Part shown: positions 44,957 through 54,204 of the stretch, in pieces | Position numbering within the stretch: the stretch's first letter is position 1 | Layout: each line of letters starts with the position of its first letter | DNA from: Natrinema pellirubrum DSM 15624 | GTDB lineage: Archaea; Halobacteriota; Halobacteria; Halobacteriales; Natrialbaceae | Reading direction: 5' to 3' | Assembly: GCF_000230735.2 (NCBI RefSeq) | Contig: NC_019962.1 | Span: 3,534,001-3,598,000 of the forward strand | DNA: 64,000 nt | Position numbers and translations under genes: made by a program | Notes under the pieces: generated by a model | Databases searched by the model: none | Told to the model about the DNA's origin: nothing | Seen by the model: the letters and a program-made list of their open reading frames with translations, nothing else

Positions 44957-47317
44957 CTACTGCGCCTCGAGCCAGTCGAACGGCCGCTTGGCCGACGATT
45001 CGTCCGCGGCCCTGCGCTCATCGGCGTCCGAGTCGGCCGCGTAATCGTCGACCGCCAGCGGTTCGCCCTCGGCCCCGTCCGCGGCGTCGCCCGGAACGGC
45101 GTCCGCCGGCTCGGCGTCGACCTCGAAGGTCGACAGCGAGTCCGTGAGTTCCCGCGCACGGTCCGACAGCGACGTCGCGGTCCGGGACACCGCGGCGAGC
45201 GACGACGTCTGTTCCTCCGCGGCCGCCGCGACCGTCTCCGCCTCCGCGCTGGTCTCCTCACTGATCGCCGTCACGTCGTCGGTCATCGAGACGAGCCCCT
45301 GGGTCGCCCCGGCCTGTTGCTGGGTCGCCGCCGAGATCTCCTGGACGCCGTCGTTGGTCTCCGCGGCGTAGTCCGAGATCTCCTCGAGCGCTCCGACCGT
45401 GGTCTCGACCGCCTCGCGGTGGTCGGCGATCCGGTCGTCGGTCTCGCGGACGACGGCCGCGACCGCTTCGGTCCGGCGGCTGACCCGCTCGAGGCGCTCC
45501 TCGACGTCTTCGGCGGCTTCCTGAGTGTCCGCAGCGAGTGACTTGACCTGGTCGGCGACGGCCGTGAACTCCGCGTCGTCGGAACTCGAGCGGGCGGCCT
45601 CGATACTCGCGTTGAGTGCCAGCAGGTTCGTCTCCTGAGTGACCCCGCCGATGAACTCGAGGAGGTCGTCGATCGCCTCGATCTCCGCTTCGAGGCGGTC
45701 GACCTCGGCCACGGCCGCGTCGGCCTCGTCCTCGATGGCGTTCATCCCCTCGATGGCGCGGCGAGCGGCCCGGCGGGCGTCGGTACTCGTGGTCGCGGTC
45801 CGTTCCGCGAGGGTGGCAACCTGCGAGGAGGTCGCCGCGATCTCCTCGGTCGTCGTCGACAGCTCGTCGATCTCGGTGCTGATCGACGCGAGCCGGTCGC
45901 TCTGGCGCTCGGCCCCATCGGCGATCTCCTGGACCGACGTCGTCACCTGCTGAGAGGCCGACTGCACCTCGACGACGCCGTCGGCCGTCGACGCGGCCGC
46001 GTCGTCGACCGCGTCGGCGAAGGCCCGTGCAGCGGCGACCGTCGCCTCGATGTCGTCCATCATCGCGTTGAACTCGCGGGCGACCGTTGCCATCGCCTCG
46101 CTCTCGGTATCGGGCTCGAGCCGCCGCGTGAGATCGCCCTCAGCACAGGTTTGCATCGTCGCGCCGTACTCGTCGGCCGTCCGCTCGAGGTGCCGGGAGA
46201 ACGTCTCGGACTCCGAACGGGCCCGTTCGGCCTCGGCCCGAGCAGCCTCGGTCTCCTCGAGGCGATCGCGCAGGGAGCGACGCATTCGGTCGAGCGAGCG
46301 GTGCAGCTCCCCGAGTTCGTCGCTCCGGTCCGACTCGACCGGCTCCTCGAGATCGCCGTCCTCGATCGCGGCCGCGCGGTCGGACAGCGACCGGAGCGAT
46401 CGGGCCGTCGACCGGCCGACGGTCGCGCCGAGGACGAGTATCCCCCCGAAGGTGACCGCGAGCATCGCGAGAATCCAGTTCGAGATATCCGACTGCAGCG
46501 AGTAGGCCTGCGAGGCCGGCACGCGGGTCGTCAGCGTCCAGTCCGCGTTCCCGAGGTCCGCGTATCCAACGAGCGTCTCGTCGTCCTCGCCCTCGATCGA
46601 CGTGGTTCCGGCGTCGTCACCGGCACCCGTCGGCGCGACCGTATCGTTTCCGAGCAACAGCGAGCGGTCCTCGGCGAGGACGACCGTCCCGCTCGCGTCG
46701 GTGACGACGACCTCGTTCGTGTCGTCGCCCCCGACCATGTACCGGGACAGCGACTCGAGGTCGACGAGCGCAACGAGGGCCCGGTCGGACTCGCCCGGGA
46801 CCTGACTGATCGCGAGCATCGCCGGTCGCCCGTCGCCCGTCTCGAACGCCTCGGAAAAGACGACTTGTGACCCGTCCGCCGCCGCGTTCGAGAGCCGGTC
46901 GGCGACCGCCGGACTGACGGTCCGGTCGTCGTCGACGACCGCGTCCGTCCCGGCGTCGACGCGGACCGTCCCGTCCGACTCGACGTAGTAGGCACCTTCG
47001 ACGGCGGACCGGTCGGTCAGGCGGGTGAGCGAATCGGCGATCGCGACCCGGTCGTCGCCGCGAAACGCCGCCGATCTGGGCAGCGATTCCAGCTGCCGTT
47101 CGGTCGACCGGAACCAGATGTCGAGCCGATCGGCGTCCTGTTTCGCGTCGCCGACCAACTGCGATTCGACCTCGGACTCGAGTTCGGTCCCGGTGTGTGC
47201 GTAGATACTGCCCCCGAACGCCCCGATCACCACGAGGATGGCGACGAGCGCGGCGAAGAACCGGAGCGCGTAGCTGCGGCGGACTCCCGGCACGGTCTCC
47301 CACGAAAGTATCCCCAT
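44957..47317 (-). CDS. Methyl-accepting chemotaxis transducer (Htr family)
   Basis: 786 aa. N-terminal transmembrane helix (SYALRFFAALVAILVVIG), extracellular dCache-like sensor (about 45-285), second helix (ILAMLAVTFGGILVLGATV), HAMP, a coiled coil, then the cytoplasmic signalling hairpin (DVEERLERV...DDAEFTAVADQVKSLA) where it meets CheA/CheW. EE/QQ-type methylation pairs are in the flanks. The ligand is unknown. It neighbours iron uptake genes without operon linkage. Confidence 0.93.
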   Translation of the reverse strand: MGILSWETVPGVRRSYALRFFAALVAILVVIGAFGGSIYAHTGTELESEVESQLVGDAKQDADRLDIWFRSTERQLESLPRSAAFRGDDRVAIADSLTRLTDRSAVEGAYYVESDGTVRVDAGTDAVVDDDRTVSPAVADRLSNAAADGSQVVFSEAFETGDGRPAMLAISQVPGESDRALVALVDLESLSRYMVGGDDTNEVVVTDASGTVVLAEDRSLLLGNDTVAPTGAGDDAGTTSIEGEDDETLVGYADLGNADWTLTTRVPASQAYSLQSDISNWILAMLAVTFGGILVLGATVGRSTARSLRSLSDRAAAIEDGDLEEPVESDRSDELGELHRSLDRMRRSLRDRLEETEAARAEAERARSESETFSRHLERTADEYGATMQTCAEGDLTRRLEPDTESEAMATVAREFNAMMDDIEATVAAARAFADAVDDAAASTADGVVEVQSASQQVTTSVQEIADGAERQSDRLASISTEIDELSTTTEEIAATSSQVATLAERTATTSTDARRAARRAIEGMNAIEDEADAAVAEVDRLEAEIEAIDDLLEFIGGVTQETNLLALNASIEAARSSSDDAEFTAVADQVKSLAADTQEAAEDVEERLERVSRRTEAVAAVVRETDDRIADHREAVETTVGALEEISDYAAETNDGVQEISAATQQQAGATQGLVSMTDDVTAISEETSAEAETVAAAAEEQTSSLAAVSRTATSLSDRARELTDSLSTFEVDAEPADAVPGDAADGAEGEPLAVDDYAADSDADERRAADESSAKRPFDWLEAQ

Positions 47318-47487
47318 ACGGCGTCGGATTCCGACGCCCCCGATATGTATCTCGCTAAGAATTATATATACGCCTATGGATCGATCGTGACGGATATGGA
47401 CGATATCGCTGGACCGTCACCGACCGCGGCCGGACCGCGTCGCCGCAGTCCGAATCGCTGAAATACCGTCACGGCCTACTCCGTTCC

Positions 47488-49554
47488 GTGTCGAAGCAGG
47501 TCCAGCAGGTCGAAACGATCTTCTGTCACGAAACGGGCGACGACTACCTCGTCGTCGTCGAACGTGACGGCAAACGGCTATTCCGCGCGAAACTCGGACT
47601 CTCGGAGACTTCGGCCGGGCCACGCCCCGCGAAGTTCCGGCTGAAACAGGGCTCGAGCGAGGAGCCCCGCCAGCCCGACGAGTTCGTCGAACTGGCCCGC
47701 CGAGCCAAGCGGATCCGTATCTCCGAACAGACCTCCGCCGCGGGCCGACAGGACCTGCGGGAGATGCTCGCGGGCTACCAGCTCGAGGACAAGACCAAGA
47801 CCGTCCGGACCTGCCGGTACTGTGCCGGCGCGGGGCGGTACTCGCCGATCACGACCGACACCGCCGTCAAGGACGATGACGACTGGATCTGTCGCGACTG
47901 CGCTCGGCAGGAACTCGAGCGCCAACTGTCCTTTTCCGGCGGTGGCGCGGTCTCGGGTGCCGCAAAGGAACGCCTCGAGGACCTCATGATGGAGGTCCAG
48001 GACTTAGAGCGGATCGTCAACCTCCTCAAGGGGCGGCTCGATCCCGATCTGACGAAGTTCGATACCATCTCGGCGACGACCGACGAGGTCGACCCCGTCC
48101 GGACCGACTCGCTGAACCTGCATCCAGGCCTGCAGAACTTACTCGAGGACCGGTTCGATACCTTGCTACCGGTCCAGAGCCTCTCGGTCGAACACGGTCT
48201 CTTTGAGGGCGACGACCAGCTCGTCGTCTCCGCGACGGCGACCGGGAAGACCCTGGTCGGCGAACTGGCCGGCATCAACCGCGTGTTGAACGATAAGGGG
48301 ACGATGCTCTTTCTCGTGCCCCTCGTGGCGCTGGCAAACCAGAAGTACGAGGACTTCCAGGACGAGTACGGCCACCTCGTCGACGTCTCCATTCGCGTGG
48401 GCGCGAGCCGGATCGCCGACGAGGGCGAACGGTTCGATCCCGAGGCCGACGTCATCGTCGGCACCTACGAGGGGATCGACCACGCCCTGCGGACGGGCAA
48501 GGAGATGGGCGACATCGGGACCGTCGTCATCGACGAGGTCCACACCCTGAAAGAGGAAGACCGGGGCCACCGGCTGGACGGGCTGATCTCCCGACTCAAG
48601 TACACCTGCGAGCAGCGCGCGAAGCGCCGCGACGACTACGGCGGCGCACAGTGGGTCTACCTCTCGGCGACGGTCGGCAACCCCGAACACCTCGCCGAGG
48701 TACTCGAGTCGACACTCATCGAGTTCGAGGAGCGGCCGGTCCCGATCGAGCGCCACGTCACCTTCGCCGACGGCCAGGAGAAAGTCAGGGTGGAGAACAA
48801 ACTCGTCAAACGCGAGTTCGATACGGAATCGTCGAAGGGGTATCGCGGCCAGACGATTATCTTCACCAACTCCCGGCGGCGCTGTCACGAAATCTCGCGC
48901 AAACTCGATTACTCGGCCGCGCCCTACCACGCTGGCTTGGACTACAAACGCCGCAAGGAAGTCGAGCGCAAGTTCGGCGAACAGGAGCTGTCGGCGGTCG
49001 TCACGACCGCCGCGCTCGCAGCCGGTGTCGACTTTCCCGCCTCGCAGGTGGTCTTCGACTCGCTGGCGATGGGGATCGAATGGCTCTCGGTCCAGGAGTT
49101 CCACCAGATGCTCGGACGAGCCGGACGGCCGGACTACCACGACGAGGGGAAGGTGTACGTGCTGGTCGAACCCGACACCGCCTACCACAACTCGATGGAG
49201 ATGACCGAGGACGAGGTCGCGTTCAAGCTCCTCAAGGGGGAGATGGAGTCCGTGATGACCCACTACGACGAGGCCGCCGCCGTTGAGGAGACCCTCGCGA
49301 ACGTCGCGGTCGGCGGCAAGGCCGCAAAGGCCCTGAACGACCGCATGCTCGGCGAGGTGCCCACGAAACACGCCATCGGAAAACTGCTCGAGTACGACTT
49401 CATCGACGGCTTCGAGCCCACGCCGCTAGGACAGGTCGTCACCGAACACTTCCTCGCGCCCGGCCAAGCGTTTACCCTGCTCGATGGCATCCGGAAGGAC
49501 GCCCACCCCTACGAACTCGTCGCCGACATCGAGTTACGCGACGCGGAGCTGTGA
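47488..49554 (+). CDS. Ski2-like superfamily 2 DEAD/H helicase with zinc motif
   Basis: 688 aa from GTG 47488. An N-terminal domain of about 200 residues contains a zinc-type C-R-Y-C ... C-R-D-C pair and a coiled region. Helicase: Walker A-like SATATGKT, motif II DEVH, III SATVG, and motif VI MLGRAGRPDYHD, the Hel308/Ski2 type. A winged-helix-like tail follows. Likely ATP-driven nucleic acid remodelling (replication, repair or RNA turnover). Haloarchaeal family, not Hel308 itself because of the N-terminal domain. Promoter aattatatata (about 47359-47369). Confidence 0.88.
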   Translation: MSKQVQQVETIFCHETGDDYLVVVERDGKRLFRAKLGLSETSAGPRPAKFRLKQGSSEEPRQPDEFVELARRAKRIRISEQTSAAGRQDLREMLAGYQLEDKTKTVRTCRYCAGAGRYSPITTDTAVKDDDDWICRDCARQELERQLSFSGGGAVSGAAKERLEDLMMEVQDLERIVNLLKGRLDPDLTKFDTISATTDEVDPVRTDSLNLHPGLQNLLEDRFDTLLPVQSLSVEHGLFEGDDQLVVSATATGKTLVGELAGINRVLNDKGTMLFLVPLVALANQKYEDFQDEYGHLVDVSIRVGASRIADEGERFDPEADVIVGTYEGIDHALRTGKEMGDIGTVVIDEVHTLKEEDRGHRLDGLISRLKYTCEQRAKRRDDYGGAQWVYLSATVGNPEHLAEVLESTLIEFEERPVPIERHVTFADGQEKVRVENKLVKREFDTESSKGYRGQTIIFTNSRRRCHEISRKLDYSAAPYHAGLDYKRRKEVERKFGEQELSAVVTTAALAAGVDFPASQVVFDSLAMGIEWLSVQEFHQMLGRAGRPDYHDEGKVYVLVEPDTAYHNSMEMTEDEVAFKLLKGEMESVMTHYDEAAAVEETLANVAVGGKAAKALNDRMLGEVPTKHAIGKLLEYDFIDGFEPTPLGQVVTEHFLAPGQAFTLLDGIRKDAHPYELVADIELRDAEL

Positions 49555-49665
49555 CCGTCGACGATCGGTGACGGCGGCCGTGCCCGGCAGTCTCGATCCG
49601 GCCGGAACCATAAAGAACGAGAGCGCGCAATCGAAGGCCAACGCGGGGATCTCCCCGGCCGTATC

Positions 49666-50361
49666 ATGGATCCGCTTACGCCAGCCGCGATCGAGCCGCC
49701 GGCGAACCTCCTGCTCGTCCATCCCGACTGCGACGAGCCCGACGCCTGCGAACAACTGTGTCACGAGGGTGCGGAGACGGCGCGACTCATAGTGACCTTC
49801 GGGGACGAGACACCGGAGCCGCCGGCCGCGGACGACGTCGATGGCAAGCGAGGCCTGCTCACCATCGGGGACGTGCTGGCCGATTCGGGGACCGAGTCGT
49901 CCCCCGACTTCGACGAGACAGTCGTCACCGACTCGGTCACCGATCCGACCGACCTCTCCAAGATCGGCGTCGCCATCAGTCGGTTCTGCAAGCACTGGTC
50001 CGCGGCCGGCGAGGATATCGCCGTCTGTTTCGACTCGCTGGACGCACTCCTCCGGCATACCTCGCCCGAGGCGGTCTTCCAGTTCGCACACGTCCTCACG
50101 AACCGGCTGGCGAACGTCGACGCCTACGCCCACTTTCACTTCGATCCCACCCGTCACGAGGACCGGGTCGTCTCGACGTTCGGAACGATCTTCGACGAGG
50201 TCGTCGCCGACGACGACACCGACGAGTCGCTCCCGGAAGCGACCGATGAAGAGGTCGCCGACCTTCTGGCCGAATGGGAGGACGAAGCAAGCGACGACCT
50301 CGAGCCCGCGGCGGACTCGGAGGCCACCGACGAGGAGATCGCGCGAACCCTCAGCCGATAG
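49666..50361 (+). CDS. DUF7504-like protein (RecA-fold without Walker A)
   Basis: 231 aa. Begins PPANLLLVHPDCDEPDACEQL; later ISRFCKHWSAAGEDIAVCFDSLDALLRHTSPE, the typical pattern of haloarchaeal proteins that look like inactive RecA/KaiC domains (no P-loop). An acidic C-terminal tail ends with DEEIARTLSR. Unknown function, possibly a regulator. Confidence 0.7.
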   Translation: MDPLTPAAIEPPANLLLVHPDCDEPDACEQLCHEGAETARLIVTFGDETPEPPAADDVDGKRGLLTIGDVLADSGTESSPDFDETVVTDSVTDPTDLSKIGVAISRFCKHWSAAGEDIAVCFDSLDALLRHTSPEAVFQFAHVLTNRLANVDAYAHFHFDPTRHEDRVVSTFGTIFDEVVADDDTDESLPEATDEEVADLLAEWEDEASDDLEPAADSEATDEEIARTLSR

Positions 50362-50613
50362 TCAGACGAACGCGATCTCGAGGACCGACAGGACGATCAC
50401 GACGATCGAACCGGGAAGGCCGCCGAGGGCGACGATGGCGATGACGACCGGCGTGATCGCGATCGCGAGGCCGAAGACCGCCTGGGCGAGGTACAAGACG
50501 ACGAGGCCAACGATCGCGTTGACGATGAATGGGCTGGCCGCCCTGACGAGTTGGGCCGCAACGAGGACGAGTGCAAGGACTGCCACCAACACCAGAATCT
50601 CGAGGCCGGTCAT
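50362..50613 (-). CDS. BofA-like small membrane protein
   Basis: 83 aa with three hydrophobic stretches. The pattern PFIVNAIVGLVVLYLAQ and ITPVVIAIVALGGLPGSIVV fits the BofA (pro-sigma-K processing inhibitor) family found widely in archaea with no sporulation. Tail-to-tail with the previous gene; the stops directly abut. Confidence 0.8.
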   Translation of the reverse strand: MTGLEILVLVAVLALVLVAAQLVRAASPFIVNAIVGLVVLYLAQAVFGLAIAITPVVIAIVALGGLPGSIVVIVLSVLEIAFV

Positions 50614-50695
50614 AGCGGCGGTATCACGGCAGCCCCCAAAACCGTTCGGACCGTAACGAAACGCTTTATGACGTCGGGACGGTAGTGGGTGGTAC

Positions 50696-50768
50696 GGGAT
50701 CGTGGGTTAGCTTGGTATACTTCGGGCCTTGGGTGCCCGTGACCCCGGTTCAAATCCGGGCGATCCCA
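50696..50768 (+). tRNA. tRNA-Pro(TGG)
   Basis: 73 nt, no intron. Acceptor GGGATCG/CGATCCC, anticodon loop CTTGGGT in stem CGGGC/GCCCG, T arm CCCGG-TTCAAAT-CCGGG, discriminator A73. A TATA-like gctttatg lies about 28 bp upstream (50662-50671). Confidence 0.95.
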
Positions 50769-50769
50769 T

Positions 50770-50804
50770 ATTGCTGCTGCGAGCAAATCGCGAGCAGCAG
50801 CAAT
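50770..50804 (+). repeat. Hairpin directly after tRNA-Pro
   Basis: ATTGCTGCTGC (50770-50780) pairs with GCAGCAGCAAT (50794-50804): an 11-bp perfect stem with a 13-nt loop, starting 2 nt after the tRNA 3' end. No T-tract. Possibly a 3'-processing or termination structure. Confidence 0.5.
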
Positions 50805-50812
50805 TGGAACGA

Positions 50813-50881
50813 GCCCGGATTTGAACGAGAGAACGGCGAGCGATAGCGAGCCGTTCGCGTGGTTCAAATCCGGGCGATCCC
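50813..50881 (+). repeat. Inverted and direct copies of the tRNA-Pro 3' end
   Basis: GCCCGGATTTGAAC (50813-50826) is the reverse complement of GTTCAAATCCGGGC (50862-50875), giving a 14-bp stem around an inner AACGGC/GCCGTT stem. The right arm extends to 50881 as GGTTCAAATCCGGGCGATCCC, which equals the tRNA-Pro 3' end (50747-50767) over 21 nt. Direct-repeat pair of the kind left by tRNA-site integration, but with an inverted copy too. Confidence 0.75.
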
Positions 50882-50908
50882 TTCGTTATCGTGACCGATC
50901 GGTAAGCG

Positions 50909-51210
50909 GTGGCTACAACATCGGATTCGAAGGTTCTGCGCGAAGGGCAGGTTCTCGAGCGTGACTCGAGAAAACCGTGTGCCCTCGAGTACGACGAGAA
51001 CGGTGACCCGCGCCGGATGCGGATCGAGACGATCCGCTCGCAATTGAACGCCGATAGCTCGAGACCGTCGCGACGATCGCCAGTGAGGCCCTCGAGAAGT
51101 GGTCGACGTCGAGGAACGATCCGGCGGCCCTCCACGGCGTCGAACTGACTTGGAAGACGCCGGGCGGCGGGACGGAGACCGGAGTCGTCAGTGCTGTTGC
51201 GGATCGGTGA
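50909..51210 (+). pseudogene. Frameshifted small gene after tRNA-Pro
   Basis: GTG 50909 opens MATTSDSKVLREGQVLE up to about 51055 (IETIRSQLNAD). A second frame then reads ETVATIASEALEKWSTS to the stop at 51208-51210. Both halves are protein-like and joined by one frameshift near 51050-51061. Unknown family. Its place beside the tRNA repeat suggests a remnant of an inserted element. Confidence 0.4.
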
Positions 51211-51665
51211 ACCGGCCGCGTAGTGGCACCACTCTCGAGATCGATCAGTTCTGTAACGGAGGTTGACTCCCACGGTTTCGTCTGCAACTCCGGTTGTGGT
51301 CAGTGGCTCGAGGGCGGGGGTCAGCACCGCGATCGTGCCGCAACGCCGGCGGGGTCGTTTCGCGCTTCGCGCGAACGCCCCCTTGGCGGGTGTCGCCAAG
51401 GCGACAGCGCGCTTCTTTCTTCTTTGCAGGATCCAGTTGAAACACATGAAACGGAGGTCAGTGAACTCTGTAGATTAGGGTACCAACAATCCCCGTTTTG
51501 GTTTCTTTTATATCCAGGAAGTAGTATATGCCCGCTAGTGACATATAGACAATATTTTTGATGCACGATTCCGCAATTCTACCTTAGTGAAATATGAACT
51601 GTGTCTCCGGTCAAAGTATATTTAAGATAAGAACTCTCAGTTACACTTAGCGCACAGAAGAAACT
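51211..51665. other. Boundary from GC-rich to AT-rich DNA with promoter of the clamp gene
   Basis: 455 bp without a gene. GC-rich until about 51440, with gene-like debris, then abruptly AT-rich. A TATA-like gtatatttaag (about 51616-51626) lies 40-50 bp before ATG 51666. A half-site CAGTTAC (51639-51645) resembles part of the inverted repeat found before the operon at the other end. Confidence 0.5.
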
Positions 51666-52472
51666 ATGCCTGAACAAATTGGAAGTGAAGATAGTCTATA
51701 TGTGGAGATTGGTTCTGACGTTTTAGATGCAGTAGTTAATCCCCCCGTCGAATTAACAAAGGAAAAGAAAGCCATCTTCCGCTGGACTGAAGACAAATTG
51801 GTCGTGGGTGCGATGGATGGCGCAAGAGTGATGAGTGTTACACAAACCATCGAATCTGATGAGTTTGATATATACCAGGTCGATCTAGAGGATGAAGAAC
51901 TGCCAATAGGCGTAGCCTGCGGAAAAGTGGCGAATCTCCTTGAAGAAGCAGATAGTAACGATACTATCAAGTTGGAATTATGCAACGATACCAATAAGTT
52001 GGATCTTAGCTTCGGTGAGGTGAGTTACTCTTTGGCCCCTAAAGAAATATCTTCAATCAATGAACCTCCTCAAAATGAGATCGATCATGAAATAACGGTG
52101 TGGACCCATAGTGGTGTTTTTAGAAGATCAAACAAGATTCTTAGTATGGCTGATGAAGAGATAGTTTTCAATTTCACAGACGATGGGGTATACGTATCAG
52201 CATCAGGTGACGCTGATTCTGCTGAGATAAATTTGGAAGCCTCTGATGAAGATAATCAAGACGGAGCTGACATCGTTTTCGATGAAAAAAAGAAGGAACT
52301 CCAAGCAAGATTTTCCTCAGACTATATTGAGTATATCCCCAAGTTCACTCCTAATGGCCTTTTCAAATCGAACTTCGATTCTAAAAACCCTTTAGAAATT
52401 AATACAAGACGAGTAGAAGAGAAGATATTGACCCAAATACGGTTGGCTCAGCGGTTACAACCGGAAGGGTAA
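51666..52472 (+). CDS. Divergent PCNA-like sliding clamp
   Basis: 268 aa. Residue patterns follow archaeal PCNA along its whole length: PIGVACGKVANLLEEADSND aligns with the clamp's first-domain end, LDLSFGEVSYSLAPKEI with the loop after it, VWTHSGVFRRSNKILSMADE with the start of domain 2, ASGDADSAEINLE with its core strand, and the C-terminal IRLAQRLQPEG with the L-A-P-R-I end. About 20 residues longer than chromosomal PCNA and very divergent. AT-rich codon usage shows transfer, perhaps from a virus. The 3' end overlaps the convergent membrane-protein gene by 74 bp. A PCNA-derived decoy, sensor or phage factor is possible. Confidence 0.75.
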   Translation: MPEQIGSEDSLYVEIGSDVLDAVVNPPVELTKEKKAIFRWTEDKLVVGAMDGARVMSVTQTIESDEFDIYQVDLEDEELPIGVACGKVANLLEEADSNDTIKLELCNDTNKLDLSFGEVSYSLAPKEISSINEPPQNEIDHEITVWTHSGVFRRSNKILSMADEEIVFNFTDDGVYVSASGDADSAEINLEASDEDNQDGADIVFDEKKKELQARFSSDYIEYIPKFTPNGLFKSNFDSKNPLEINTRRVEEKILTQIRLAQRLQPEG

Positions 52473-54204
52473 CTGCTATTAAAACTCCGATTGTTAGTGA
52501 GATAGCAACTAAAGTTGAAGAACTTGGAAGACAATCATGTAGCGAGGAATAATAATCGAGTTCATTGTGACGATAGGAAATAATGATCGATACCGGTAAT
52601 GTTGCTATTGTAACCAAAAATGGAACTGAGAGCGCGGAATAGGCAAAAAGCGAAAAAGTACCTATACCTATCCAACTCAAACAGAGAATGTGATATGCAT
52701 ACTCTAGTCGCTGTTTTGCCCAATCCACCCTATCATTAGCAAACTGAATGTAAGACTCATGTCGTGATTCAAATCGAGAAACATCAACCAATTCCTTGGC
52801 ACCGACATTTGAGGCTAATTCAGAATATAATTCAGCGTCTTCTTTCCCCTCTCGTACCACTCTACTGAGTTCGTTTATTCTCTCTTGAGCAGTTGGAAAA
52901 TAGAACAATAGAAGTCCAGAAATTGCGACTACAGTAAATGGAGCAGCAGTATCGACCGTCCCCTCGATCAGAATCAAAAAGGCATTCGTTGCAATCACTC
53001 CAAATAGGGCTGCAACTACTTTTTGAATTTCTGTGGTTAGATTTACCGTAGATTCAGATAGGGTGTTTGTCACCCCTCCAATGAAAATCTGTGCGTCTTG
53101 AACTGCAGTGCTTAATTCTTCGAAATTTCCTTGAATGGCCCCCTCTTCCAAAGAATTATAGTATTTACATATATTCTGGTCTTTGTTTATTAAGTCAGTG
53201 AAATCCTCGCAATGTTCGACTATAGATTGGTGCCAGAGTTCCCTGTACACCTGCTTATTCCCTCTTTGGGAAAATGATTCAGAAAACCTGAATAATCTAC
53301 TAATATCGTAATTATCTTGTTGGGTGTCGATGCGGTCTGTGAATACCCCCTTTGTCGACTCAATCTCAAACGAGATTGCATTCCCTGTTGTCTCATAACT
53401 GTCCGAAATGGTAGATACTATTGAATAGAGAAACGGAGCTGTAAGGATAGATCGAGCCTCTTTAGAATCGAATATCATTGGAGGTATAGTATCCGAACTG
53501 ATCTCAGAGGCCCACTCCATGTGAGATTGGTACTCATCGATCTTCTCATTAATATTTTCTATCATATCAGCTTCGTCTATTGTGCTAAACACAAGCGTTT
53601 CATCATGTGCAATAGTATCTTTAGAAAGGAAAATGAAAACTGGATAGGACTCATCAAAAAAGGTGTGGGAAGCATCAGATACACCTTCTTGTCTCACCCA
53701 TTCTTGCAAAGATTGAGGACTTACCCAGAGGTATACATCTATTGTCGATTCATCCCATTCAGACAAGTATTCTCCTAAGAGCGATTTAGAGAATGGTTCT
53801 TTATCTGCTGCTACAGAGAAAACAAAATAGTAATTCTCATCACAGGGTCCATTGGAGAGTAATTCAGCTAAGTCAGAATATCGTTCCTCATCGAGGAGAT
53901 ATGGAATCTGTCTGTTAAAATCCCTGATCTTGCTTGGTAGTTCTTCCTCCTCAAACGACTTCTGAAAGCCAGTTGAGGTAAGATCGAGTATATCTAGATC
54001 TGCTCTATCATTCTGAAATATAAGCTTGATAGAACCGAACGAGAAAAAATCTGGTTGAGAATCAGCGAAGGATAAGATCCGACCTACTAACTCATCATCA
54101 GTGTTAGAAAATTCTAGATTTAGTTCTATCCGACCCAATGTTTCTTGGCAATCGTGTGTATAGATTATCTGTCTTAGATCTTCTGCAAACTCATGTGCAG
54201 TCAT
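52399..54204 (-). CDS. Large protein with C-terminal multi-span membrane domain
   Basis: 601 aa, no recognised family. Residues 1-390 are soluble, acidic alpha/beta; 391-601 has about six hydrophobic segments (about 396-414, 421-437, 504-523, 526-544, 563-583, 586-601) with a charged stretch between the second and third. No signal peptide. Starts inside the stop of the NdpA-like gene (ATGA, 4-bp overlap), so the two are coupled. The layout of soluble domain plus membrane part resembles abortive defence effectors; that is inference only. AT-rich codon use. Confidence 0.7.
   Translation of the reverse strand: MTAHEFAEDLRQIIYTHDCQETLGRIELNLEFSNTDDELVGRILSFADSQPDFFSFGSIKLIFQNDRADLDILDLTSTGFQKSFEEEELPSKIRDFNRQIPYLLDEERYSDLAELLSNGPCDENYYFVFSVAADKEPFSKSLLGEYLSEWDESTIDVYLWVSPQSLQEWVRQEGVSDASHTFFDESYPVFIFLSKDTIAHDETLVFSTIDEADMIENINEKIDEYQSHMEWASEISSDTIPPMIFDSKEARSILTAPFLYSIVSTISDSYETTGNAISFEIESTKGVFTDRIDTQQDNYDISRLFRFSESFSQRGNKQVYRELWHQSIVEHCEDFTDLINKDQNICKYYNSLEEGAIQGNFEELSTAVQDAQIFIGGVTNTLSESTVNLTTEIQKVVAALFGVIATNAFLILIEGTVDTAAPFTVVAISGLLLFYFPTAQERINELSRVVREGKEDAELYSELASNVGAKELVDVSRFESRHESYIQFANDRVDWAKQRLEYAYHILCLSWIGIGTFSLFAYSALSVPFLVTIATLPVSIIISYRHNELDYYSSLHDCLPSSSTLVAISLTIGVLIAVTLPVVTAEPTVFGSISSLLLVLY

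Noticed and set aside
50707-51447. Minus-strand frame across tRNA-Pro and its relic
   Set aside because: The repeated G-S-P-G-F-E-P peptide is the tRNA 3' end read in reverse, not a protein motif.
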